A DNA stretch of 64,000 bases from a bacterium (lineage in GTDB: Bacteria > Patescibacteriota > Saccharimonadia > Saccharimonadales > Saccharimonadaceae), in the NCBI GenBank assembly GCA_021781475.1, contig JAJXWT010000002.1, positions 1-64,000 of the forward strand. Reading direction: 5' to 3'. This document shows, one piece after another, positions 40,878-48,508 of this stretch (positions within the stretch are counted from its first letter, which is position 1; every line of letters starts with the position of its first letter). The notes below the pieces were generated by a model, which searched no databases, was not told where the DNA came from, and saw only the letters and a program-made list of their open reading frames with translations. Made by a program: the position numbers and the translations under genes.

Positions 40878-42215
40878 TCAGTGCATCTGGAGCCGCTGGC
40901 GCCGGCGAACCAGCACCAGAGCGACGAGAGCAGTCGCGGCAATGATTGCCGCATCCTCCCAGCCGTTCAGGCCCGTGGACGGCCCCTGCGGCGTGCCGGC
41001 GTCACCGGTGTGCGGCAGCGGAGCCGCGCTCTGCTCTACGCTCGTGGTCGTGTGAACGACCGCGGGGGTGGTTGCTGAAGTCAGGTGCTGCGCGGGGGTG
41101 GTCACCGACGTAGTCGGCGCGACACTCGGAGTCGTCTCGCTCGCGCTGGGCGCGGGCGGGAGGCTCGTCACGGGCGCACTCGGTGTCACCGAAGCCGACG
41201 GTGTCGGCGACGCCGTGCTGCAGTCCGAGAGCGTGAACACGACCTTCGTCGTGGGCACACCGCTGTAGCGGTACTGCACCACGGTGTTTGTGGTGACGGC
41301 ACCCGGGTACGTGTACCCGAACGACCCTTCGCCGTTCTGGGCCATGTTGGCCCAATCGCCGCTGCCGACCTTGACCTGAGCGGCGCTGATGCCCTTGCCG
41401 TGCAGCACCCAGTGAACCTGGCTGCTGCACGGGAGGTTCTCAGCGCCGTTCTTGTGGTTCCACGTTCCCGTGGTCCAGCTCGGCGCGCTAGGCGTCGTGC
41501 TGGGCGCGAGTGCAGTGAGGGTCTGGTCGTAGACAATTGTCGACGCCCCAGGACCCGTGTAACTGACGTCCGCCACCTTGGCGACCACCTGGACCTGGGT
41601 CGGCCGCCCAACAACGAGGAGGTCGACCAGGGTGTAGCTGGAGCCAGGGTTGATGGCATAGGTGTAGGCGTCGGCCTCCCCGTTGAGAAGGAGGTAGACA
41701 ACCGTCTTGTATCCCTCAACCCCAGGGGCCTTTCCGGTGACCTTCAGGTTGCCCTGAGAATCCAGGGTAACCGTCGGAGCGGGCTCAGTGATCACAGTGG
41801 GGGTCGGCGTCGCGCTGGGCGTAGCGGTACCAATGGTGAACGGCGCTGTTGCCAAGAACGATCCGCTGACGTTCGAGGCCGTGCACGTGACGGTGCCGGT
41901 GTAGTTACCATCCGGCAAGTTGCCGCTGATGGTGCTACCGCCGGCCATGGAGTCGATCACGATGGTCTGGCTGTGGCCCGAAACCGGTCCGGTCCACGAG
42001 AAGACGCAGCTCGCAGTGAAATACGAGCTATCGCTTGCACTCACGGAGAACTTGGACTCCTCGACACTGTTCGACAGTGTCACCATCTGGTTGATGGTCA
42101 CGCTGTCGGTCACCGCCGGGCTGGCCGAAGCGGTTGCCGGCGAGCCAAACAGGCCCACCATCACCGCCAAGAATGCAGCAAAGGCGCTCACGAGCGCCAG
42201 GATTTTGCTTCGCAT
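40878..42215 (-). CDS. GC-rich LPxTG-anchored surface protein, probably acquired from an actinobacterium
   Basis: 445 residues. Start set at 42215 (MRSKILALVSAFAAFLAVMVGLFG) behind AAAGGAAAG. The signal peptide ends near ATASASP. Two Ig-like/beta-sandwich regions (about 35-150 and 160-300) follow, then a Pro/Thr/Ser stalk (about 310-400). The sorting signal is LPHTGDAG near 407, a helix and a RRRQR tail. Third codon positions are almost all G or C, unlike every neighbour, and the opposite strand stays open for hundreds of codons for that reason. This implies a recent origin in a GC-rich genome. Confidence 0.82.
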   Translation of the reverse strand: MRSKILALVSAFAAFLAVMVGLFGSPATASASPAVTDSVTINQMVTLSNSVEESKFSVSASDSSYFTASCVFSWTGPVSGHSQTIVIDSMAGGSTISGNLPDGNYTGTVTCTASNVSGSFLATAPFTIGTATPSATPTPTVITEPAPTVTLDSQGNLKVTGKAPGVEGYKTVVYLLLNGEADAYTYAINPGSSYTLVDLLVVGRPTQVQVVAKVADVSYTGPGASTIVYDQTLTALAPSTTPSAPSWTTGTWNHKNGAENLPCSSQVHWVLHGKGISAAQVKVGSGDWANMAQNGEGSFGYTYPGAVTTNTVVQYRYSGVPTTKVVFTLSDCSTASPTPSASVTPSAPVTSLPPAPSASETTPSVAPTTSVTTPAQHLTSATTPAVVHTTTSVEQSAAPLPHTGDAGTPQGPSTGLNGWEDAAIIAATALVALVLVRRRQRLQMH

Positions 42216-42384
42216 TTCTGCTTTCCTTTCCCGGCGCCGAAGCGTCGGACGGGGTAATCCAGGTGTCAACCAAAGATGAACAAATTGTTAAGGCTCCCGA
42301 CGTGCAGGGAACCAAAACAAATCAGCTCACCTTTAGCAGGGATTACCGCTACAATAGCACAAAATTATAAAAAAGTAAACCCTT
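42216..42384 (-). other. Leader and promoter region of the surface-protein gene
   Basis: The leader of about 100-140 bases contains GGTTCCC..GGGAGCC. Candidate -10 boxes are TATAAT (42364-42369) and TATTGT (42349-42354). It is much less GC-rich than the gene, more like the rest of the window. Confidence 0.35.
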
Positions 42385-43104
42385 TTACGCCCCTGTACGC
42401 AGCAAGTAAAACCGCTCATGGTTGCCATGTGCACCAGCTATAGTGCTATCGGCCTTGTTTTGCACCATAAAGCGCAGTTTGGCCCATTGCTCAAAATCTT
42501 TTAAAATTGCCCGGCGTACGGTATCGTTTTTGATTACCCCCGTGCTGCCAAGCTGTTTTTTGGTAGCCTCGAACTGGGGCTTTACCATGGCAATAACCTG
42601 CGTAGCGGGGCCGCTAATGCGGGCAATGTGCGGTAAAATTTCGCGCAGGCTTATAAAACTCACGTCAATCACCACAATCTGTGGCGTTTCGCTAGGCATA
42701 AAGCCCCGAATATCAGTTTTTTCGTGGAGCTCCACCCTTTTATTGCCCCTTAGGCTCGGGTGCAATTGCTCGGTGCCGACATCTACCGCAATTACCTTAG
42801 CAGCACCATGCTGCAGGGCGTAATCGGTAAAGCCACCGGTGCTACTGCCGACATCGAGTACCACCTTACCGGCAAACTCAACCCCCAAAGCCGCCGCCAC
42901 ACTGGCAAGCTTTAGCCCCGCCCGGCTGACATAGCGCTCCGGCGCATCGAGTATAACCGCAGCGGTCGTGGCCACAAATGTGCCAGCCTTTTGCACCACC
43001 TTGCCATCAACCCGCACCCGGCCCAGGCGAATCCAGCTTTCTGCTTCGCTGCGCGTGGCTGCTAGGCCCTGCTGCGCCATTACTTTATCAAGCCGTTCTT
43101 TCAT
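42385..43104 (-). CDS. tlyA: TlyA-type rRNA 2'-O-methyltransferase
   Basis: 239 residues. An N-terminal S4 RNA-binding domain (MKERLDKVMAQQGLAATRSEAE) precedes an FtsJ-type methyltransferase: SAM motif VVLDVGSSTGGFTDYAL, DVSFISLREI and MVKPQFE (catalytic Lys). Homologues methylate 16S and 23S rRNA and set capreomycin sensitivity; 'hemolysin' in older names is doubtful. A TATAAT box at 43113-43118 ends eight bases before the ATG, so the mRNA is nearly leaderless. Confidence 0.9.
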   Translation of the reverse strand: MKERLDKVMAQQGLAATRSEAESWIRLGRVRVDGKVVQKAGTFVATTAAVILDAPERYVSRAGLKLASVAAALGVEFAGKVVLDVGSSTGGFTDYALQHGAAKVIAVDVGTEQLHPSLRGNKRVELHEKTDIRGFMPSETPQIVVIDVSFISLREILPHIARISGPATQVIAMVKPQFEATKKQLGSTGVIKNDTVRRAILKDFEQWAKLRFMVQNKADSTIAGAHGNHERFYLLRTGA

Positions 43105-43187
43105 ATACCCCTATTATAACAGAGGTGGCACAAAACAAGCCGCGGCTTGCTGTTTCTTTTTGCCACACTTAAGCGACTGCAACCCAA

Positions 43188-43222
43188 AACTCCCCCGGCC
43201 ATTATCCGAGGGAGTTGTGGCG
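43188..43222 (-). terminator. Terminator of efp
   Basis: ACTCCC-TCGG..CCGG-GGGAGT followed by TTTGG on the minus strand. Confidence 0.55.
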
Positions 43223-43268
43223 CGGAAGGGTGCCCGCAGATGAAATGCCGTGGAAGGCGCCCTAATGT

Positions 43269-43829
43269 TTACTTTTTGCGTTCGCGGTATTCGCCCGTGG
43301 CGGTATCTACGCTGACAATGTCGCCCGTTTTAATAAACGATGGCACTTTTACCACCTTGCCGGTTTCGAGTGTGGCGTCTTTTAGCACGCTACTGGTGGT
43401 GTCGCCTTTTACCACTTCTTCGGCGTACGTGACTGTCAAAAACAGGTTTTTAGGCAGCTCCACGTTAATCACCTTGCCGTCAAACATCTGCAGCGTAAGG
43501 GTATCGCCCTCTTTTAGGTAATCCGCCGCCTCATCCACCACATCGGCGGCAAGCTCAAACTGTTCAAACGTGGCCGGGTCCATAAAAAAGAACGTTGCGC
43601 CGTCGTTATACAGGTATTGCACCTCGCGGCCGCTCACCTGTGCCGTCTCGATCTTGTCTTGGCCTTTAAAAGTCTTAGGGATCACGCTGCCGTTAATTAA
43701 GTTTTTTAGCTTAACATTCACAATTGAACCACCGCGGCCCATCACCTTTTGGTTGTAATCAATCACGCGGTAGGGCTGGCCATCAATTTGGCACACGGCA
43801 CCTTTTTTTAAATCAGTTGGTTGGTACAT
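43269..43829 (-). CDS. efp: Elongation factor P with Arg32 at the tip
   Basis: Relieves ribosome stalls at polyproline. 186 residues with the three beta-barrel domains expected: MYQPTDLKKGAVCQIDGQPYRVID, and the C-terminal FIKTGDIVSVDTATGEYRERKK. The tip loop of domain I reads VMGRGGS, with Arg at position 32, the position rhamnosylated in EarP-type bacteria, and not the Lys34 of lysylated forms. No modifying enzyme is in the window. AGGAGA lies before the ATG. Confidence 0.93.
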   Translation of the reverse strand: MYQPTDLKKGAVCQIDGQPYRVIDYNQKVMGRGGSIVNVKLKNLINGSVIPKTFKGQDKIETAQVSGREVQYLYNDGATFFFMDPATFEQFELAADVVDEAADYLKEGDTLTLQMFDGKVINVELPKNLFLTVTYAEEVVKGDTTSSVLKDATLETGKVVKVPSFIKTGDIVSVDTATGEYRERKK

Positions 43830-43892
43830 ACTTTCTCCTGTTACTAATACCTCTGTTATAGATTAGAGATGCTATGTGGTGCAGATCAAGGC

Positions 43893-43950
43893 AAAAGTGA
43901 GTACCGATTCTAGCTGTACACAGAGGGTACTGCTCGAATCGGCACGGAAC
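43893..43950 (-). terminator. Terminator of the rpsF-ssb-rpsR operon
   Basis: On the minus strand GTGCCGATTC..GAATCGGTAC pairs over ten positions and is followed by TCACTTTTG. The T-run is weak. Confidence 0.5.
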
Positions 43951-43987
43951 TTTTAACGCCGATATGCGCCACGGAGCGCTCTAATCA

Positions 43988-44185
43988 CTAGCCCTGTGCA
44001 ACAAACGGTAAGAACGCAAGGTGGCGGGCGCGCTTAATAGCAGTTGCCAACTGACGTTGTTGCTTGGCACTGAGCGCGGTTTTTGAAATCGGCTCAATTT
44101 GGCCATAAATGTTAATGTAGCGGCCAAGTGTTTTGGCGTCTTTGTAATCAAAATATACTGGTGCGTCTTTTTTAAACTTCCTCAT
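43988..44185 (-). CDS. rpsR: 30S ribosomal protein S18
   Basis: 65 residues: [47 protein letters not shown] is the S18 core; no zinc cysteines. It follows ssb in the common rpsF-ssb-rpsR order. Confidence 0.95.
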   Translation of the reverse strand: MRKFKKDAPVYFDYKDAKTLGRYINIYGQIEPISKTALSAKQQRQLATAIKRARHLAFLPFVAQG

Positions 44186-44311
44186 GGTTTTTCGCCCAAG
44201 GGCTTATAGGACAAACCTACGGTTTTTCCTATCGCGCCGAGCGCCGGAATGAATCCGTCGACTCGGGCTTTGCTTTTCCCTGGAATCTCCTTTCTTATAG
44301 ATTAACGTCTA
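44186..44311 (-). other. ssb-rpsR spacer
   Basis: 126 bases with no gene. It contains a loose GCGCC..GGCGC-type pairing and no clear terminator, so rpsR is probably read from upstream. Confidence 0.4.
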
Positions 44312-44764
44312 TTAAAATGGAATCTCAGACAAGTCGATAGGCTTGTCATCGATGTCCTCAATTACTACATCGTTTGATTTGCTACTCGATGAGCTGGGGG
44401 CGCTAGCGCTACCACCCTCGCTGCTGCCACGCCCGCCAATAAAGTTAAAGTCTTCTACGTTCACTTCTACCGTTGAGCGCTTTTGGCCACTTTCTTTGTC
44501 GTCCCAGCTACGCTGGTCAAGCCGACCACTGACAAGCAGCGGGTCGCCCTTTTTTACGTACTGCGCAATGATTTCGCCCGGCTTACCCCAGGCCACACAG
44601 TTAATAAAACTGGTTTGGTCTTGAGTCTGGCCGTCTTGGCCTTTCCAGCTGCGGCTGACCGCAAGGCTAAAGTTTGCCACGGTTTGTCCACTTGGCGTTG
44701 TGCGCACTTCGATGTCGCGTGTTAAGTTGCCCATCAAGATTACTTTATTGAACCCTTTTGCCAT
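44312..44764 (-). CDS. ssb: Single-stranded DNA-binding protein
   Basis: 150 residues. OB-fold with MGNLTRDIEVRTTPSGQTVANFSLAVSR and WGKPGEIIAQYVKKGDPLLVSGRL. A flexible Gly/Ser tail ends in the acidic tip DLSEIPF, which binds partner repair and replication proteins. AAGGGAG lies upstream. Confidence 0.96.
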   Translation of the reverse strand: MAKGFNKVILMGNLTRDIEVRTTPSGQTVANFSLAVSRSWKGQDGQTQDQTSFINCVAWGKPGEIIAQYVKKGDPLLVSGRLDQRSWDDKESGQKRSTVEVNVEDFNFIGGRGSSEGGSASAPSSSSSKSNDVVIEDIDDKPIDLSEIPF

Positions 44765-44798
44765 GCCTATTCTCCCTTATCCCACTCGTTTAGTTCAA

Positions 44799-45146
44799 TT
44801 ACTCTTCCGAAGATTCTTCGTTTTCGCCACGGGCTTTAGCTTCAGCTAATAAAGCGCGGCCTTTCAAATCGGCTTTCACCAATAGGTAGCGGATAACGCC
44901 GTCGGTGATGTTCAGCGTGTTGCTGATTTTAAGCGGCGCGTCAGCTGGCAGCTCAAGCTCCATGTACTGGTACACAGCAAAATCTTGGCCCTTAATGCGG
45001 TACGCAAGCTTTTTTTTGCCCCAGGCTTCTTCTTTTAGCACCTTACCACCGTTGTCGGTGATAAGTTTTCGCACCACTGTAAGCGGTGCTTCCAAATCTG
45101 TTTCCAGGTCTGGGTGAATAAGAACGGTTAGTTCATATTCCTTCAT
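44799..45146 (-). CDS. rpsF: 30S ribosomal protein S6
   Basis: 115 residues: MKEYELTVLIHPDLE, then EAWGKKKLAYRIKGQDFAVYQYMELELPADAP, fit S6, with an acidic tail (ENEESSEE). AAAGGAGG precedes the start. Its leader holds two small hairpins. Confidence 0.95.
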   Translation of the reverse strand: MKEYELTVLIHPDLETDLEAPLTVVRKLITDNGGKVLKEEAWGKKKLAYRIKGQDFAVYQYMELELPADAPLKISNTLNITDGVIRYLLVKADLKGRALLAEAKARGENEESSEE

Positions 45147-45224
45147 AAGCGAACCTCCTTTGGAATCCTTATGGATGTTTACACTGTTTCATGTAAACTC
45201 AGGTTAATAACACGCTGTATTATA
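45147..45224 (-). promoter_or_regulatory. rpsF promoter and hairpin leader
   Basis: TATAAT at 45219-45224. The ~70-base leader folds GTTTACA..TGTAAAC and ATCC-ATAA-GGAT before AAAGGAGG. In other bacteria S6:S18 bind an rpsF leader to repress it, but the CCG bulge motif of that element was not seen here. Confidence 0.5.
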
Positions 45225-45261
45225 CTAGTTTTATCTGTAAAAGTCTAGCGCCACGGGGCTG

Positions 45262-47493
45262 CTACATACTGTCATCTGGAATGCTACTGGTAGCATCGAG
45301 GTCGGCCATGCTGCTAATCAAGACTTCGCGGGGGCGGGCGCCATCGGCGGGGCCGATAATCCCCTGTTCTTCCATTTCTTCGATAATACGCGCGGCGCGG
45401 GAATACCCCACGCGGAGTTTACGCTGCAACAGGCTTGTACTAGCTTTACGCATGTCAATCACTACGCGTACGGCGTCGTTAAACATATCGTCGCCGCCTT
45501 CGTGGTCAAAGTCCATCACCACACCGCCCTTGCCGTTTAGCTGGACCGGCTGGCTAATGATATCGTTGTTATACTGCGGCGCGCTTTGCATGCGCAGGTG
45601 GTCAGTAATCTTTAGTACTTCGTCGTCCATCACCCACGCACCCTGGATACGCTTTGGCTTTGGCATGGTGGCGGTTTTCATGAGCATGTCGCCTTGGCCC
45701 AATAGTTTTTCGGCGCCAATTTGGTCCAAAATCGTACGACTGTCCACCTGGCTTGCTACCGTAAAGGCAATGCGAGCCGGAATATTTGCCTTAATAAGGC
45801 CGGTAATGACATCAACGCTTGGGCGCTGCGTGGCGAGCACCAGGTGGATACCAACCGCGCGGGCTTTTTGGGCAATGCGCACAATCAGCGCTTCAACGTC
45901 ACGGGCCGCCATCATCATCAGGTCGGCCAGCTCGTCAATTACAATCACAATGTAGGGCATGGTGCCTTCATCTACTTGCTGTAAGTTGCCTTCGTCGTCT
46001 TTTATGGCCACGTGCTTGCCCTTGGCTTTTACCTTGGCGTTATAACTTTTTATGTCGCGCACCTTTTCTTCGGCCAGCAAACTATAGCGGCGCTCCATTT
46101 CGTTGACCGCCCATTTTAGGGCACTAATGGTCTTTTCGGGCTCTACAATCACCGGCGTGAGCAGGTGCGGAATATCGGCATACGGCGCCATTTCCACCTG
46201 CTTTGGGTCAACCAAAATCAGTTTCATGTCGCTGGGCGCGTTGCGATACAGCAAGCTACATAGCAGCGTGTTAATCATAACCGACTTACCAGAACCAGTT
46301 TGACCGGCGACCAAAAGGTGCGGCATTTTGTTGAGTTCGCCCACCATTGGCTCACCGCTAATGTCTTTACCAATTGCAAATGTTAACGGCTCGGTCGCCT
46401 TTGACCACGAGCTACTGTCTAAAATACCCCGTATACGCACGTCGGCGGCCTTTTTATTTGGCACTTCAATACCAACCGCCTTTTGGCCGGGGATTGGCGC
46501 CTCGATGCGCAGGCTACTGGCGGCTAGGTTAAGGGCAATGTTCGTTTCGAGCGCGGTGATCCGGTTCAGCTTAATGCCCGCCGGGGGTCGCAACGTGTAC
46601 TGAGTAACCTTTGGCCCAATGTTAGCGCCTTCCATTTCGACATCAATACTAAATTCGTGCAAAGTGTCTTGGATAATATGGGCGTTGCCCTGAATATCGC
46701 CAGCATCGGCCGGGCTTTGCTTTTTTTCAAGCAAATCAAGGCTTGGGAACTGCCAGTTGGGGTCGCTCACCGCCAGCATGGCCTGCTTGCTTTCCGCCTC
46801 TTTGTCGGGCCTAATGCTATCACGCAAGGTGCTGCGTGACTGTTTTTTGCGATCTTCATCGGTCAGCATTGGCACGCCGGCGTTCAGCTTAAAGTCGTGC
46901 ATTGGCGTGGCCTTGGCATCGCTTTCGGCGGCACGGCGCATCACACTGACGTTCGCCTCTTGCTCAGACTTATCGGTTTGCACCAACTGCCATAGCCGCT
47001 GTAGCACCGCCACTGGTGACACTTTCACCACAAACATGGTGGTGATTAAAATAAACAACACGTAAATAAAGGCGGCGACCGGTTGGTTCACCAGGTTAAG
47101 CGTGAGGCCGTTAAGACCGTCGCCAATTAGGCCGCCTGTACTTGGTGCGCCTTGCGCCCTGAACAGGCCAAATAACCCAGCAAACCACACAATCAGTAAA
47201 AACGCACCAAATTTAACCATGCCTGGCAGCTTATTGCGCTCGGCGCGGAATATCTCAATACCTAAATAAACGCACAAAAATGGCAGCACATATACCGCCA
47301 TGCCAACCGCGCCGTCCATTACGTCTTGCACAGTAACAAAGAACGGCCCACCCATGCCGAACCAGCTCACAACCAGCAGCGCACCAAATGAAATCAAAAG
47401 CAACGCAAATACTTGCGCCCAAAAGCCAGCCGGCAGCGTGTGCTGCGGCGTGGCGGGTTGTTTTTTGCTACCCTTCTTTTTCCTTTTTGCCAT
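45262..47493 (-). CDS. ftsK: DNA translocase FtsK/SpoIIIE
   Basis: 743 residues. Four to five membrane helices in the first ~165 are followed by a short linker (no long Pro/Gln region) and the motor: LLVAGQTGSGKSVMINTLL (Walker A), then IVIVIDELADLMMMAARDVE (Walker B). A C-terminal winged-helix gamma domain (LLQRKLRVGYSRAARIIEEMEEQGIIGP) reads polarity sites. Pumps chromosome ends through the septum to dif for Xer. TATAAT and GGAAA lie upstream. Confidence 0.96.
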   Translation of the reverse strand: MAKRKKKGSKKQPATPQHTLPAGFWAQVFALLLISFGALLVVSWFGMGGPFFVTVQDVMDGAVGMAVYVLPFLCVYLGIEIFRAERNKLPGMVKFGAFLLIVWFAGLFGLFRAQGAPSTGGLIGDGLNGLTLNLVNQPVAAFIYVLFILITTMFVVKVSPVAVLQRLWQLVQTDKSEQEANVSVMRRAAESDAKATPMHDFKLNAGVPMLTDEDRKKQSRSTLRDSIRPDKEAESKQAMLAVSDPNWQFPSLDLLEKKQSPADAGDIQGNAHIIQDTLHEFSIDVEMEGANIGPKVTQYTLRPPAGIKLNRITALETNIALNLAASSLRIEAPIPGQKAVGIEVPNKKAADVRIRGILDSSSWSKATEPLTFAIGKDISGEPMVGELNKMPHLLVAGQTGSGKSVMINTLLCSLLYRNAPSDMKLILVDPKQVEMAPYADIPHLLTPVIVEPEKTISALKWAVNEMERRYSLLAEEKVRDIKSYNAKVKAKGKHVAIKDDEGNLQQVDEGTMPYIVIVIDELADLMMMAARDVEALIVRIAQKARAVGIHLVLATQRPSVDVITGLIKANIPARIAFTVASQVDSRTILDQIGAEKLLGQGDMLMKTATMPKPKRIQGAWVMDDEVLKITDHLRMQSAPQYNNDIISQPVQLNGKGGVVMDFDHEGGDDMFNDAVRVVIDMRKASTSLLQRKLRVGYSRAARIIEEMEEQGIIGPADGARPREVLISSMADLDATSSIPDDSM

Positions 47494-47576
47494 AACTGTT
47501 TTCCATTATACGCTGTTTGTTATCTGATGGTATAGCTTTATTGTAGCATAAATTACTACGAAATGCAAGCTAGCAC

Positions 47577-47915
47577 CTAGTCTTTGGAGTGCTGCGGCGC
47601 AGGGAACAACCGTGCGATGCGCGCGAACCGATCAACCATCACCTGAACATAGCGTGGGTAACGGTAGTGCTCGATTAAGACAATCATAGTTGCGTAATAC
47701 ACAGCCCAAAGCACATTTGCCCCGGCCCACAGCCAGTTACCGGACTGCAACACGTACGGCATCGATAATATCTGGAACACCAACCACATGTCGTACGTTT
47801 CAAGGCTAATACCCTCAACATCTTTCGTTTTGAGCACCTGAATAATTTGCGGCAAACCAGACACCACAAGTGCGATTGCCGAAATGCCATAGATGATTGC
47901 GAATATTTGATCCAT
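47577..47915 (-). CDS. SemiSWEET/PQ-loop small transporter
   Basis: 112 residues with three helices and the motif SGLPQIIQVLKTKDVEGIS in helix 1, typical of a half-SWEET sugar transporter that works as a dimer. ~25 polar residues follow the last helix. Substrate not deducible. Confidence 0.75.
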   Translation of the reverse strand: MDQIFAIIYGISAIALVVSGLPQIIQVLKTKDVEGISLETYDMWLVFQILSMPYVLQSGNWLWAGANVLWAVYYATMIVLIEHYRYPRYVQVMVDRFARIARLFPAPQHSKD

Positions 47916-48011
47916 TGGTGTTTGTTTTTACTACTTTCATCTACAACCTTAGCATAAACGTTACGTAAAGTCAATACCAGCCACCGCCCAATGCCCTTAC
48001 GCTACAATAAA

Positions 48012-48498
48012 ATGATGGAACGCATAGCCAGGTTAGGTGGGAACGCAAGGCGCCGCGGATTTGCTCTTGTGGAACTACTCATTGTAGTAGTTGTGATAGC
48101 AATCTTAGCAGCGATTACTATTGTGGCGTACAACGGCATCCAAGACCGCGCAAACTTTTCGAGCGCCCAAGAAAGCCTATCAACCCTACATAAAGCTATT
48201 TTGATGTATTACGGCGTAAACGACAAATACCCAAACACCAGTGGCGCCTGGCTGACGTACGGCACCCAGGGTAGTTAGGTTGTGCCCGGCATTGATATCT
48301 ACAATGCCAGCACCACCCACCACCTCGTATAACGGCATGTGGTATTACAACTCAAACGGCACCGACTATAAGTTGCTGTATCTTACGCCAGGCGCCGGGC
48401 CGCTGCCTTCCGTTGAGCTGAACAACAACCCCCTGTTAGACCCAGTACGCCCCACGCGTGGGTGGGGCTATTGGACGCCAGGTGGCAGCTCGTTTTAG
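48012..48498 (+). pseudogene. Broken type IV prepilin gene (frameshift near 48278)
   Basis: The first frame (start ATG 48012 or 48015) encodes RRGFALVELLIVVVVIAILAAITIVAYNGIQDRANF, a textbook prepilin start, and stops at 48276-48278 after GTQGS. The next frame continues without a gap as a pilin-like C-terminus (CPALISTMPAPPTTSYNGMW, later NSNGTDYKLL), ending at 48498. One added or lost base joins them into ~160 residues. A TACAAT box (48003-48008) ends 3-6 bases before the start. It is either a pseudogene or a sequencing error. Confidence 0.7.
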
Positions 48499-48508
48499 GG
48501 GCCCGCAA

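Noticed and set aside
41085-42257. A 390-codon open frame on the plus strand opposite the GC-rich surface gene
   Set aside because: Arg/Gly/His-rich composition, no start signal, and explained by GC-rich third positions of the real minus-strand gene.
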